Shown piece after piece: positions 35,022 through 43,502 of a stretch of DNA of 64,000 nucleotides (position 1 is the first letter of the stretch; every line of letters begins with the position of its first letter). Source of the stretch: Marinomonas transparens (lineage in GTDB: Bacteria > Pseudomonadota > Gammaproteobacteria > Pseudomonadales > Marinomonadaceae). Location of the stretch: assembly GCF_016463975.1 (NCBI RefSeq), contig NZ_JAEMNX010000010.1, positions 62,001 through 126,000 of the forward strand. Reading direction: 5' to 3'. The position numbers and the translations under genes are program-made. The notes under the pieces were generated by a model. It made no database searches, was not told the DNA's origin, and worked only from the letters and a program-made list of their open reading frames with translations.

Positions 35022-35942
35022 TTATAAATCGCTAAGCTTAAACGACACAGGTAAAGTAACGCTCAGCTGACTTTCCGTCATCTCTTTAGAGAATCGAGGT
35101 AAAGGCGTCGCTTTTTTTATCATATCCAGCACCGCCCGATCCAAACGCTTTGACCCTGACGTTTTACGAATTGCGACATCAGAAACCGAGCCATTCGCAT
35201 AAACAACAAAATAGAGCGTTACAACGCCTTCTTCACCACGACGACGTGACGCTCTCGGATAACGCTTTTTACTCGCTAATACAGCAGCTAACTTACTGAA
35301 ATAATCGACTTTGGCGCCTTCATTTCCACCATTATTTTGTGCATTGGCCGTACCCGTCGTCACTTTTTGATTGGCAGCCGAAGGAGGAGCTACTTTTTTA
35401 ACCGGCGCTTTGACCACCTTTGGTTCAGGCGCTTTTTCTTCTACCTTAGGCTCTGGTTCCTTTTTAGGTTTTTCCTTCGGCTTTTCTTTAGGTATTGGCT
35501 TCGGCGCTTTTTTCTTCGGCACGACAATCGCAGACTCTTGCTTCACCACGACCGGCTCTGGTTCAACGATAGGTTCTGGCTCAACGATAGGTTCTGGCTC
35601 AACGATAGGTTCTAGTTCAACGATTGGCTCAGGCTCAACAATTGGTTCTGGTTCAATAATTGGTTCAGGCTCAACAATTGGCTCTGACTCAACGATTGGC
35701 TCTGGCGGTGTTTCTTCAACCACTTCTTCCAGTGGCTCTTCTACCTCTTTTATTTCTTCTTGAGATGACGTTGTTTGCTCTGCAACGCCCATGTCGCCCA
35801 TCATGCCAAGGTCAAACTCAATGCCTTGTTGGCCCGCCGCTTGACCACCTTTTGATGGGCTATAAAAAACAGCATAAAATGCCGCAGCATGAACAGAAAC
35901 CGCTAAAGTACTAGCAAGAATCCAATGTCGTTTGGATATCAT
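35022..35942 (-). CDS. tonB: TonB energy transducer with Pro-Glu repeat linker
   Basis: Periplasm-spanning protein of 306 residues that transmits the proton-motive force captured by ExbB/ExbD to outer-membrane receptors. N-terminal membrane anchor at about 7-28, then an acidic Pro/Glu repeat (about 80-132), a Lys/Pro stretch (about 140-180) and the C-terminal TonB domain with YPRASRRRGEEGVVTLYFVV and LPRFSKEM (about 220-306). The start overlaps the upstream exbD stop by four bases. The gene is last in exbB-exbD-exbD-tonB. The linker is encoded by an 18-bp tandem DNA repeat, so its length may vary between strains. Confidence 0.93.
   Translation of the reverse strand: MISKRHWILASTLAVSVHAAAFYAVFYSPSKGGQAAGQQGIEFDLGMMGDMGVAEQTTSSQEEIKEVEEPLEEVVEETPPEPIVESEPIVEPEPIIEPEPIVEPEPIVELEPIVEPEPIVEPEPIVEPEPVVVKQESAIVVPKKKAPKPIPKEKPKEKPKKEPEPKVEEKAPEPKVVKAPVKKVAPPSAANQKVTTGTANAQNNGGNEGAKVDYFSKLAAVLASKKRYPRASRRRGEEGVVTLYFVVYANGSVSDVAIRKTSGSKRLDRAVLDMIKKATPLPRFSKEMTESQLSVTLPVSFKLSDL
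35552..35706. repeat. 18-bp tandem repeat coding the TonB linker
   Basis: About eight units of an 18-bp sequence such as GGTTCTGGCTCAACGATA encode the hexapeptide EPIVEP, with drift mainly at third positions and one Glu-to-Leu change. Copy number is open to slippage. Confidence 0.85.
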
Positions 35943-36370
35943 TCTTGCCCTCGTTGTAACTGAGTCGCAAGGCTGACTTTCGTCAGGCCAGACAAACGAA
36001 TTTCACTAAAAATCGGTCGTAGCTCTTCAACAGGTAACAAGCCATCTCCCTTGATCTGCACCCAAAACGCGTCTTTATCCAATGCTGTTTCAAAGGCTTG
36101 CTCTAGATAGGGTTTCACTTCGTTCAAAGTAATCAGATTATCGTCCACATAAATACTGCGATCAGTGCCCACAACGATCAATACATTAGGGTCAGACACG
36201 GGACGATTTTCATTAATAGACGTAGGAGGAATAACAGGAATAGGATCGGCTTTGCGGATCTGGCCTGCCACCATAAAAAATACCAACATTAAAAAAACAA
36301 CATTAATGAGTGGCACCATGTTGTCTTCATCGTTTTTGATTTTTGCAGCGAACTTTTGATCTATTTTCAT
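35939..36370 (-). CDS. exbD: ExbD/TolR family protein, second copy
   Basis: Inner-membrane protein of 143 residues. A short cytoplasmic N-terminus precedes one membrane helix (about 18-38, VPLINVVFLMLVFFMVAG). The key membrane Asp of ExbD/TolR appears replaced by Asn in PLINVVF, while the paralogue next to it keeps Asp. The periplasmic part holds a conserved DDNLITLNEVKPYLEQAF segment. The gene overlaps both neighbours by four bases. Two dissimilar ExbD proteins are typical of this TonB operon type, so the Asn copy may act as a heteromeric partner. Confidence 0.9.
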   Translation of the reverse strand: MKIDQKFAAKIKNDEDNMVPLINVVFLMLVFFMVAGQIRKADPIPVIPPTSINENRPVSDPNVLIVVGTDRSIYVDDNLITLNEVKPYLEQAFETALDKDAFWVQIKGDGLLPVEELRPIFSEIRLSGLTKVSLATQLQRGQE

Positions 36371-36789
36371 TTCGCCTTCTCTGTCGTGAAAGCATTCGCA
36401 ATAGACACGGTTTGTGCGCCATTTTCCTTCAAACGATCCGCCAGACTCATCAAGCTTTGTAGGTTCACACCCTCTTCGGCTTGTACCGCGAAAGTGCCTT
36501 TTGCATGATCAACAATCAAAGCTTGAAACCAAGTCGTATCGGATAAAGAATGAGCTTCGCCGGTTACCCAAACTTGCCCATCATTTGCTTTCAAGGTCAG
36601 CATCACCACATCATTTTCGTCTGGCGTCAACATCGGTTCAGAAGAAACGGATAAAGGGGTATCAACCGTTCGCCAAGGCACAAAACTGGACGTCAGCATA
36701 AAGAAAAGCAACAGAATAAACACAACGTCAATCAGCGGTGTCAGGCTAATCCCCTGCTTACGCTTTGGCTGACTGAGATTAAGCGGCAT
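36367..36789 (-). CDS. exbD: ExbD/TolR family protein, first copy
   Basis: Inner-membrane protein of 140 residues with the proton-carrying Asp in the membrane motif SLTPLIDVVFILLLFFMLTSSF (residues about 15-36). The periplasmic domain follows, including the DENDVVMLTLKANDGQVWV strand region. It overlaps exbB upstream by 11 bp and the second exbD downstream by four. Works with ExbB in the proton channel that powers TonB. Confidence 0.92.
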   Translation of the reverse strand: MPLNLSQPKRKQGISLTPLIDVVFILLLFFMLTSSFVPWRTVDTPLSVSSEPMLTPDENDVVMLTLKANDGQVWVTGEAHSLSDTTWFQALIVDHAKGTFAVQAEEGVNLQSLMSLADRLKENGAQTVSIANAFTTEKAK

Positions 36790-37504
36790 GAACAGCCTCT
36801 TTTGTTTTTGGCGTCTTCACCGCCGATTTCTCGACCTGTTCGCTTGCTTCTTCAGACACTTTAGTTGTGGTTTCAAATCTAGAAATAGAGTGTTGATTCG
36901 TAAAAACTTGTGTCACCGCATCATTAATATTGTGAGCAATACGATCCACCTTGCGCTCTAACCAGCTATGTAAGCTCACCACAGGAATAGCAACAGCCAA
37001 CCCTACCGCGGTTGTAAGGAGCGCCTGCCAAATACCACCAGATAATACGGAAGGGTCTACCTGATTACCGGCCCCTTCCATTTGCTGAAAGGCAGTTATC
37101 ATACCCAATACCGTACCGAGCAAGCCCAGTAATGGACTCAAGGTAGCAATAATTTCCAGCGGGCGAAAATAGGCACGAAGCTGATGCAACCGATTCATCG
37201 CAAGTCGCTCTACTTCCTCGCGCACTAACGGCAAAGCAACATTTGCTAATAATAAAGAACGAATCGAAAAACCCACAAGAGAATCAACAGGACGTTTTTC
37301 ATCTAATAGGGCTAGCGCCTTTTCACTATCGTTCAAACGCCACGCAGACAAAGCCTCATCTACTGTTTTACGGCTTTCCGCACGCAAAGAAGACAGCTGC
37401 CATAACTTTAACAAGACAATCGTTAAAGCGACCACAGAGAACACCATCAGGATCCAAACAACGGGACCACCAACCTGCAAAAACTCAATTATTTGCTGTT
37501 GCAC
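36779..37504 (-). CDS. exbB: ExbB/MotA/TolQ proton channel protein
   Basis: Inner-membrane protein of about 241 residues with three membrane segments (about residues 10-32, 100-125 and 140-165 of this start). The family signature lies in LSPLLGLLGTVLGMITAFQQME and LTTAVGLAVAIPVVSLHSWLERKVDRI. A GTG start at 37504 is chosen because GGAG lies six bases upstream; ATG 37543 or TTG 37552 would lengthen it, but neither has a ribosome site and the latter falls inside a candidate Fur box. First gene of the TonB operon. Confidence 0.9.
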   Translation of the reverse strand: MQQQIIEFLQVGGPVVWILMVFSVVALTIVLLKLWQLSSLRAESRKTVDEALSAWRLNDSEKALALLDEKRPVDSLVGFSIRSLLLANVALPLVREEVERLAMNRLHQLRAYFRPLEIIATLSPLLGLLGTVLGMITAFQQMEGAGNQVDPSVLSGGIWQALLTTAVGLAVAIPVVSLHSWLERKVDRIAHNINDAVTQVFTNQHSISRFETTTKVSEEASEQVEKSAVKTPKTKEAVHAA

Positions 37505-37547
37505 TGAATGCTCCAAAATACGCTCCAAATTTATAAAATACATTAAA

Positions 37548-37566
37548 GCCAATGGTATTCATTCTC
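37548..37566 (-). promoter_or_regulatory. Candidate Fur box upstream of exbB
   Basis: On the minus strand GAGAATGAATACCATTGGC agrees with the 19-bp Fur consensus at about 13 positions, including AATGA and CATT. It is 44 bp upstream of the proposed exbB start. Iron control of tonB operons is common, so this is plausible but unproven. Confidence 0.4.
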
Positions 37567-37719
37567 AACTTCATTTTCAATGTTTAAGGTGCTTAATTAG
37601 CCCCTTCTTACTTTTCACCTTCCACTTTAATAATGATCATCAACACCTCAGAAAGAATACCCCAACATGGTGCGAAACAATTCCCGAACAAAAAATAAAG
37701 CACCAAAACAATGCAGACA

Positions 37720-37735
37720 TGGAACAAAAATTGCT
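37720..37735 (+). promoter_or_regulatory. Candidate sigma-54 promoter of amtB
   Basis: TGGAAC-AAAAA-TTGCTT matches the -24/-12 consensus TGGCAC-N5-TTGCW with one change, keeping the essential GG and GC. Possible NtrC half-sites are TGGTGC at 37668 and GCACCA at 37700; GCACC-N5-GGTGC lies downstream at 37814-37828. The rest of 37505-37848 shows no gene. Confidence 0.6.
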
Positions 37736-37848
37736 TTCTTTTATAAAGATCAAGATATTTCGACTAATTTGTCGTTAATCCAGTTCTAAAAAAGAGCAAT
37801 ACAATAATAATGAGCACCCATACGGTGCATATGACCTAGGAGCTTTTC

Positions 37849-39060
37849 GTGACAGCCACAAACAGTGCAGTAGAAATGCTGGTTTCCAGCTCAAATACTT
37901 TTTTCATCCTTCTTGGTGCCATCATGGTATTTGCCATGCATGCGGGATTTGCGTTTTTAGAAGTGGGGACCGTACGCAATAAAAACCAAGTTAACGCCCT
38001 CGTAAAAATCATGACGGATTTTGCCATCTCAGCGCTGGTGTATTTTTTCGTCGGTTATCAAATTGCTTATGACATTAACTTCTTCGAAAGCGCTACGGTT
38101 CTTTCAGAGCAAAGCGGTTACTCATTAGTTAAGTTCTTCTTTCTGATGACCTTTGCCGCCGCTATCCCTGCTATCATTTCTGGCGGTGTGGCAGAACGTG
38201 CTAAGTTCTACCCTATGCTGATTTCGGCAGCGGTTATTGTCGGTGTCGCTTACCCTTTCCTAGAAGGCCTAATCTGGAACGGTAACTATGGCTTCCAAGC
38301 TTGGCTAGAAGCAGAATATGGTGCGCCTTTCCATGATTTCGCAGGTTCTATCGTGGTACATGGTTTTGGTGGTTGGGTTGCCCTTGCCGCTATTCTTTTA
38401 TTAGGCACTCGTAATGGTCGCTTCAGAAACGGCAAACTGGTCGCTTTTGCGCCATCCAACATTCCCTTCCTCGCATTAGGCGCATGGATACTTTGCATTG
38501 GTTGGTTCGGCTTTAATGTTATGTCAGCACAAACGCTAGATGGCATCAGCGGCTTAGTGGCCGTCAACTCATTAATGGCAATGGTAGGCGGTATTATTGC
38601 CGCCATGATCCTAGGAAAAAATGACCCGGGCTTTATTCATAACGGCCCTTTAGCGGGTCTGGTTGCGGTTTGTGCTGGCTCTGACATCATGCATCCCATC
38701 GGCGCCTTAGCTACAGGCCTAGTCGCCGGCGCCTTATTCACATGGTTGTTTACTCTTATTCAACAGAAGTTCAAAAACGTGGACGACGTTTTGGGCGTCT
38801 GGCCATTGCATGGCATTTGCGGAACATGGGGTGGCATTGCAGCGGGTATCTTTGGTTTAGAGTCTTTGGGTGGGCTGGGTAATGTTAGCCTAACATCACA
38901 ATTAATCGGCTCCTTTGTCGGAATCGTCATCGCATTAGGGAGTGGCTTTATTGTTTATGGCGCAGTCAAAACCATGAGTGGAATACGCCTAAGCCAAGAA
39001 GAAGAATTCAACGGTGCCGACTTATCTATCCATAAAATAGGCGCGGTGAATAAAGACTAA
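37849..39060 (+). CDS. amtB: Ammonium transporter
   Basis: Inner-membrane ammonium channel of 403 residues with about eleven helices. Family hallmarks are AFLEVGTVRNKNQVNAL near 43, the DFAGSIVVHGFGGWVALAAILLLG segment near 163 with the first pore His, and LGVWPLHGICGTWGG near 318 with the second pore His. It starts with GTG, six bases after AGGAG. It is not followed by glnK or glnB, so it is an orphan amtB; the upstream sigma-54-like element suggests nitrogen control. Confidence 0.94.
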   Translation: MTATNSAVEMLVSSSNTFFILLGAIMVFAMHAGFAFLEVGTVRNKNQVNALVKIMTDFAISALVYFFVGYQIAYDINFFESATVLSEQSGYSLVKFFFLMTFAAAIPAIISGGVAERAKFYPMLISAAVIVGVAYPFLEGLIWNGNYGFQAWLEAEYGAPFHDFAGSIVVHGFGGWVALAAILLLGTRNGRFRNGKLVAFAPSNIPFLALGAWILCIGWFGFNVMSAQTLDGISGLVAVNSLMAMVGGIIAAMILGKNDPGFIHNGPLAGLVAVCAGSDIMHPIGALATGLVAGALFTWLFTLIQQKFKNVDDVLGVWPLHGICGTWGGIAAGIFGLESLGGLGNVSLTSQLIGSFVGIVIALGSGFIVYGAVKTMSGIRLSQEEEFNGADLSIHKIGAVNKD

Positions 39061-39077
39061 GCGTGGATCGGATCAAC

Positions 39078-39111
39078 AAAAAAGGCTGTCGTAGTATCGG
39101 CAGCCTTTTTT
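39078..39111. terminator. Bidirectional terminator between amtB and hsdR
   Basis: AAAAAAGGCTG (39078-39088) and CAGCCTTTTTT (39101-39111) form a stem with A and T tails, between the convergent genes. Confidence 0.85.
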
Positions 39112-39132
39112 ATTCTAATGACAAAGCCAACA

Positions 39133-42100
39133 TCACTCTCTGTCATCCAGCAACTTCTTAAACTCCTGCTCCACATTCTCGACGATGATCATCGAGGACT
39201 TTTCCGCTTTGGCTTCCGGTAACAAGGTCTTAATATCCGCTTTAATACGCTTAAGGCCGTCCGACAATTTAGGGTAATCTAAAATAAACTTGTATACGCC
39301 TGCTCCGGCAACACCAACGCTTGCTACCGCTTCCCAATATTGCAGAACAAATTCTACAACCGTGCTGCCTTCCCGTGCTTCACTGAGCGACCAAAACAAC
39401 GCAGACGATTCAGGATTATTTCCGGCGATACAAGACGCATCCACAAAGGGCACACCCTCTTCAGCTAATAGGGATTGAAAACGAAAAGTAACACCCAAGT
39501 ATTGGGCTAAAATATCGTCATTAACAACACCATGAGCCAATAAATCGCTGCCCAGTTGGTACTGGTTCAAAGTGGCCAATTCTTTGGTATAGGGCGTGTC
39601 TAAGTACAGAGTAAAAGCAGCAACAGGCACTACAGAACGAGCACGCGCTACCTGATCACTAAAGAACAGTGCTCGGTCGCCTAAGGAATGGGCAAGGTTC
39701 GCCAAGGTTGCCGTGTCGTAGTCTGTGTTCAGCTCCGCCACCCCTTCGATTAAGCCAGTATTTTCTTCATAGGTTTCAATAATGTCATTGAATTCCCCCA
39801 TAATGCGCTCATAGACTTTTTTACGTTCGGCCAGCTTAGGTTTGTAATCTAGTAAGGAAAATAGCTGATCTCGCAAGGGCGGCTTGCCGGTAAAAATGTA
39901 TTCGTCTATCAGACCGTAAAACGCCGTTTTGTCCATCTGCTCTTTTTCACACAAAGCATGGATCGCTTGGCGCTTTTGCTGTTGCCAGAACCCACCAAAG
40001 GTGTCGGTTAGATCTTGTTCTGGCGCAAGGTTGGGCATGTATTCAGCGACAAATTTTTCGATCAATTCCCGTTTGCTGCGCAACTGCACCTCGTTACCTA
40101 GCATGTTCAATACATCTCGAGTGGCCGTTTCAATGTCTACACTTCGGCCTTGCTGCTGATACTTGCTTTGGATGTCCCCAAGTAGCATCAAGATATACGC
40201 CACATTCACTTCGTCCCGCTGAATCAGTTCCAGCTCGAAATCCACTTCGTTAATAATGGAGGCGCCTTCATCGGTTTCTTTACGAGTACGATCATGAATG
40301 TCCAAATACTTACTTTTAAAATCTTCAAAGGTTTGCTTATCTATGGCTAAATCTTGCCATGCAAAATCGGTAAAAGAGTTCAATTTATTAAGCTGACGCA
40401 CAATATGACGGAACGAACGGACAAAGGCCAATTGCGCATCTTCACTAATCAAATCATTCACAGCCTCTGGCGTTTGTGCCAAATTAAGTACATCAACCAA
40501 GCCTTTATTAAATTCTTCCACATAGAACTCATAAGGCTCCATCAGCACATCTTCACTGGCATTGGTATCACAAAACAATTTGATAGCTTCGTCTGTGTTG
40601 TCTTTTAAATTGCGGAAACAAACAATATTGCCCTGAGACTTCACATCCCCCAAAATGCGATTGGTACGAGAAAACGCCTGAATCAAACCGTGATATTTAA
40701 GATTTTTATCCACGTACAAGGTATTAAGCTTTTTCGCGTCAAACCCTGTCAGGAACATGTTTACCACCAGCAAAATATCGGCACGATCTGCGTCTTTAAA
40801 ATTTTTCTTATCACGCTCTTTCATGCGCTTGGCGATGTCTTTGTAATAGGTATAAAAACTCGGGCCGTCTTTCACCGAAAAGCTCGTGTGGTATTGAGCA
40901 TTATAATCTTCTACATAAGATTCCAGCTTTTCACGGCTGTGCTGAGCTTTCGGGCTGTCTGTTTTAATATCAAAGTCGGGCTCACCAATTAAGCCATTAG
41001 CATCTTGATCTTCTTCATTCGCACCATAGGTAAAAATGGTCACCACGCGCAAATCATGCTCACCAGCAAGGCGTTTACGCTTAAAAGCATCGTAATACTT
41101 AAATAACACCTCTTTGCTGCTGACGCACATCATGGCAGAAAACTGTTTGTTATGGGTTTTACGTCCATGATTGGCGATCACCCAATCCACGACATCATTC
41201 ACACGCTTATCGTCTTCCCAATACGCTTTAGTATTAATGTTGGTGACGCTTTCATCGGCTAGAGAACCGTCTTTTTTCTTCAGTTTTCCCCAGTACTCTA
41301 TCGAAAACTTAAGTACGTTTTCATCGGCAATGGCATTAGTAATCACATATTGATGCAAACGCTCACCAAACAAATCTTTAGTGGTACGTTTACCGTTTTC
41401 ATTTGCTGTGGCATTTTCTGCAAAAATCGGCGTACCTGTAAAACCAAACATCTGCGCCTTGGTGAAAAATTTCTTAATATTTTTATGGGTATCACCAAAC
41501 TGAGAACGATGACACTCATCAAAAATAAAGATCACTCGCTGATCTTTCACCGCTTCCATTGCCACTTCATGGCGTGAACGAGTAATCGCAGTATTGAGTT
41601 TTTGAATGGTGGTAACGATCAGCTTATTGCTCTTATTACCCAAGCCTGCCATTTGTTTGACTAACGCACGGGTATTGTCGGTTCCATCCACACAGCCTTC
41701 GCTAAAATGGTTAAATTCCCGCGTTGTTTGATAATCCAAGTCCGCCCGATCCACCACAAACATGACCTTATCGACCTTAGGCAAATCACACAGCAATTGC
41801 GCGGCTTTAAAACTGGTTAAGGTTTTCCCTGAGCCTGTAGTATGCCAAATATAGCCATTCTTACGACCCGCTTTGACACGCTCAACAATCGCTTCCGCCG
41901 CGTAATATTGATAAGGACGCAGCACCATCAACAACTTATCAGACTCATGCAAAACGATGTATTTGCTGATCATTTTAGAGACATGACATTTTTCTAAAAA
42001 GGCATCGGCAAACGCATCCAATTTAGTGACTAAATGATTATCTTTATCCGCCCAAAAGAAAGTCTGCTTGAAATCTTGGTCGCGGTTATTTGCGTAATAC

Positions 42101-43038
42101 TTGGTGTTCACGCCATTGGAAATAACAAACAACTGGGCGTAATTGAACAAACCATTTTCCGACCAAAAAGAATGACGCTGGTAACGGTTAATCTGATTAA
42201 AAGCTTCTTTCAGCTCCACACCACGGCGTTTTAATTCGATCTGCACCAATGGCAAACCATTAATCAATAACGTCACATCGTAGCGATTCTCATACTTACC
42301 CTGTTGAGTAATTTGGCTAGTGACTTGGTATTCGTTCTGGCACCAATGATCCGTGTTTAAAAATTTCACATAAACATCACGACCATTTTCCCGAGTAACC
42401 AGACAGCGACCTCGCAAGGTTTTTGCCCGCTGGAACACATTGCCCTTATCAAGATGATTTAGCACAAAGGCAAATTCTGCGTCGGTTAATTCCAAATTGT
42501 TGTGAATTTCTAACTGGCGTTTTAAATTGGCGCGTAACTCATCACCATTACCAATCTTGACTCGCTCATAACCTAAATGAGTTAAACGAGAAATCAGGCT
42601 TTCTTCTAGTTGCGCTTCGGATTGCGTATGAGCGGGGTCGTAGTTGTCGATTGGCGCATGGCCGTGGGCTTCTTCTGTTTCTGCTTGGCGGGTTTGTTGT
42701 TCAACCTCTTGTTCAATGACCGCATTTTTAGCGGCGTTGTAGATTTCAATGCCGACTCGTTCGATGTGGTCTTTTAAGCTGTCATTATCAATGTGTTTGT
42801 ACAGCGACACATCAAACCCATAGATAAGATCTAAATCATCTAATGCTTCCATAACCGAAAACAACACATCACGGCCATCTTGGATAAAAATCGTTAAGTC
42901 TATGTCAGACCCTGCACGATAATTGCCTTTCGCACGGGAGCCATAAAGCACCACAGACTCAATATCAGGGAAGCGGGAAAACACCGCAAGAATCCGTTCA
43001 AAGTCGTCGTATTTTAACCCGTATACTTCCCTAATCAT
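39133..43038 (-). CDS. hsdR: Type I restriction subunit HsdR with N-terminal MNT nucleotidyltransferase domain
   Basis: Single reading frame of 1301 residues, longer than the roughly 1000-1100 usual for HsdR. Residues 1-105 form an MNT domain with G33-S34-x10-D45-x-D47 and a third Asp at 76. A hydrophilic linker (about 106-138) leads to HsdR: N-terminal nuclease with D near 255 and QIELKR near 267, Walker A HTTGSGKT near 400, DECH near 506, and helicase motif FLTGFDAKKLNTLYVDKNL near 765. No Met occurs between residue 63 and about 355, so a separate ATG-initiated HsdR is unlikely. The HEPN partner gene lies 6 bp upstream. MNT domains usually adenylylate HEPN toxins. Confidence 0.92.
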   Translation of the reverse strand: MIREVYGLKYDDFERILAVFSRFPDIESVVLYGSRAKGNYRAGSDIDLTIFIQDGRDVLFSVMEALDDLDLIYGFDVSLYKHIDNDSLKDHIERVGIEIYNAAKNAVIEQEVEQQTRQAETEEAHGHAPIDNYDPAHTQSEAQLEESLISRLTHLGYERVKIGNGDELRANLKRQLEIHNNLELTDAEFAFVLNHLDKGNVFQRAKTLRGRCLVTRENGRDVYVKFLNTDHWCQNEYQVTSQITQQGKYENRYDVTLLINGLPLVQIELKRRGVELKEAFNQINRYQRHSFWSENGLFNYAQLFVISNGVNTKYYANNRDQDFKQTFFWADKDNHLVTKLDAFADAFLEKCHVSKMISKYIVLHESDKLLMVLRPYQYYAAEAIVERVKAGRKNGYIWHTTGSGKTLTSFKAAQLLCDLPKVDKVMFVVDRADLDYQTTREFNHFSEGCVDGTDNTRALVKQMAGLGNKSNKLIVTTIQKLNTAITRSRHEVAMEAVKDQRVIFIFDECHRSQFGDTHKNIKKFFTKAQMFGFTGTPIFAENATANENGKRTTKDLFGERLHQYVITNAIADENVLKFSIEYWGKLKKKDGSLADESVTNINTKAYWEDDKRVNDVVDWVIANHGRKTHNKQFSAMMCVSSKEVLFKYYDAFKRKRLAGEHDLRVVTIFTYGANEEDQDANGLIGEPDFDIKTDSPKAQHSREKLESYVEDYNAQYHTSFSVKDGPSFYTYYKDIAKRMKERDKKNFKDADRADILLVVNMFLTGFDAKKLNTLYVDKNLKYHGLIQAFSRTNRILGDVKSQGNIVCFRNLKDNTDEAIKLFCDTNASEDVLMEPYEFYVEEFNKGLVDVLNLAQTPEAVNDLISEDAQLAFVRSFRHIVRQLNKLNSFTDFAWQDLAIDKQTFEDFKSKYLDIHDRTRKETDEGASIINEVDFELELIQRDEVNVAYILMLLGDIQSKYQQQGRSVDIETATRDVLNMLGNEVQLRSKRELIEKFVAEYMPNLAPEQDLTDTFGGFWQQQKRQAIHALCEKEQMDKTAFYGLIDEYIFTGKPPLRDQLFSLLDYKPKLAERKKVYERIMGEFNDIIETYEENTGLIEGVAELNTDYDTATLANLAHSLGDRALFFSDQVARARSVVPVAAFTLYLDTPYTKELATLNQYQLGSDLLAHGVVNDDILAQYLGVTFRFQSLLAEEGVPFVDASCIAGNNPESSALFWSLSEAREGSTVVEFVLQYWEAVASVGVAGAGVYKFILDYPKLSDGLKRIKADIKTLLPEAKAEKSSMIIVENVEQEFKKLLDDRE

Positions 43039-43044
43039 GGTGTT

Positions 43045-43476
43045 TTATGTCTCTTCTTGTTGCTTGTTTAAGATAGCCGTGAACACGTCTTTTAAAGTAG
43101 AGAAAGCGTGGTAGTAATCATCAATAATGGCATCTAATATTTCTTGGCTGGTTTCGCGGTTGTAAGTGTGTACCGTTAACTGACGTTTTTTGATCATGTC
43201 CATCCACACTTCGCCGTTGTTTATTAAACCTTGCTTAGCGGCCAAACGGAATGCATCACGGCTACCTTGAATATCGGTAACACCTTGGTATTGATAAAAG
43301 TCTTTAATCACATTCCAAGCCAATTCATAGTTGTATTCAAACGCCTGAATCACGCCTTGTTCTTCCAGTTCGTTCAACTCACGTTCATCCATAATAGTGA
43401 ACGCCATCTCCAACTGCTTAAAGGAACGCTGGAAGTTATTAAATCTTTGTATCCACCGAATATCGTTTTCCATCAT
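43045..43476 (-). CDS. HEPN toxin-like protein, HI0074 nucleotidyltransferase substrate-binding family
   Basis: Helical protein of 143 residues of the HI0074 family (NTase_sub_bind). The C-terminal part carries RQLTVHTY with R98-x4-H103-x-Y105, the catalytic HEPN RNase motif; Tyr105 corresponds to the position adenylylated by MntA-type enzymes in HepT/MntA pairs. The order HEPN then MNT with 6-bp spacing matches ordinary toxin-antitoxin operons, except that MNT is fused to HsdR. Located inside the hsdMSR operon after a 198-bp gap filled by repeats. Toxin activity is inferred. Confidence 0.9.
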   Translation of the reverse strand: MMENDIRWIQRFNNFQRSFKQLEMAFTIMDERELNELEEQGVIQAFEYNYELAWNVIKDFYQYQGVTDIQGSRDAFRLAAKQGLINNGEVWMDMIKKRQLTVHTYNRETSQEILDAIIDDYYHAFSTLKDVFTAILNKQQEET

Positions 43477-43502
43477 TACCTCTTGTTTACTTAATTAACT
43501 AT

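Noticed and set aside
35371..35763. Long plus-strand ORF encoding Gly-Ser-Thr-Ile repeats opposite tonB
   Set aside because: It is the antisense of the 18-bp tonB repeat; tonB has a full domain structure and operon position, the antisense has no domain or ribosome site.
37505..37552. Upstream TTG or ATG start for exbB
   Set aside because: No ribosome site precedes either, and the region overlaps a candidate Fur box; GTG at 37504 has GGAG at correct spacing.
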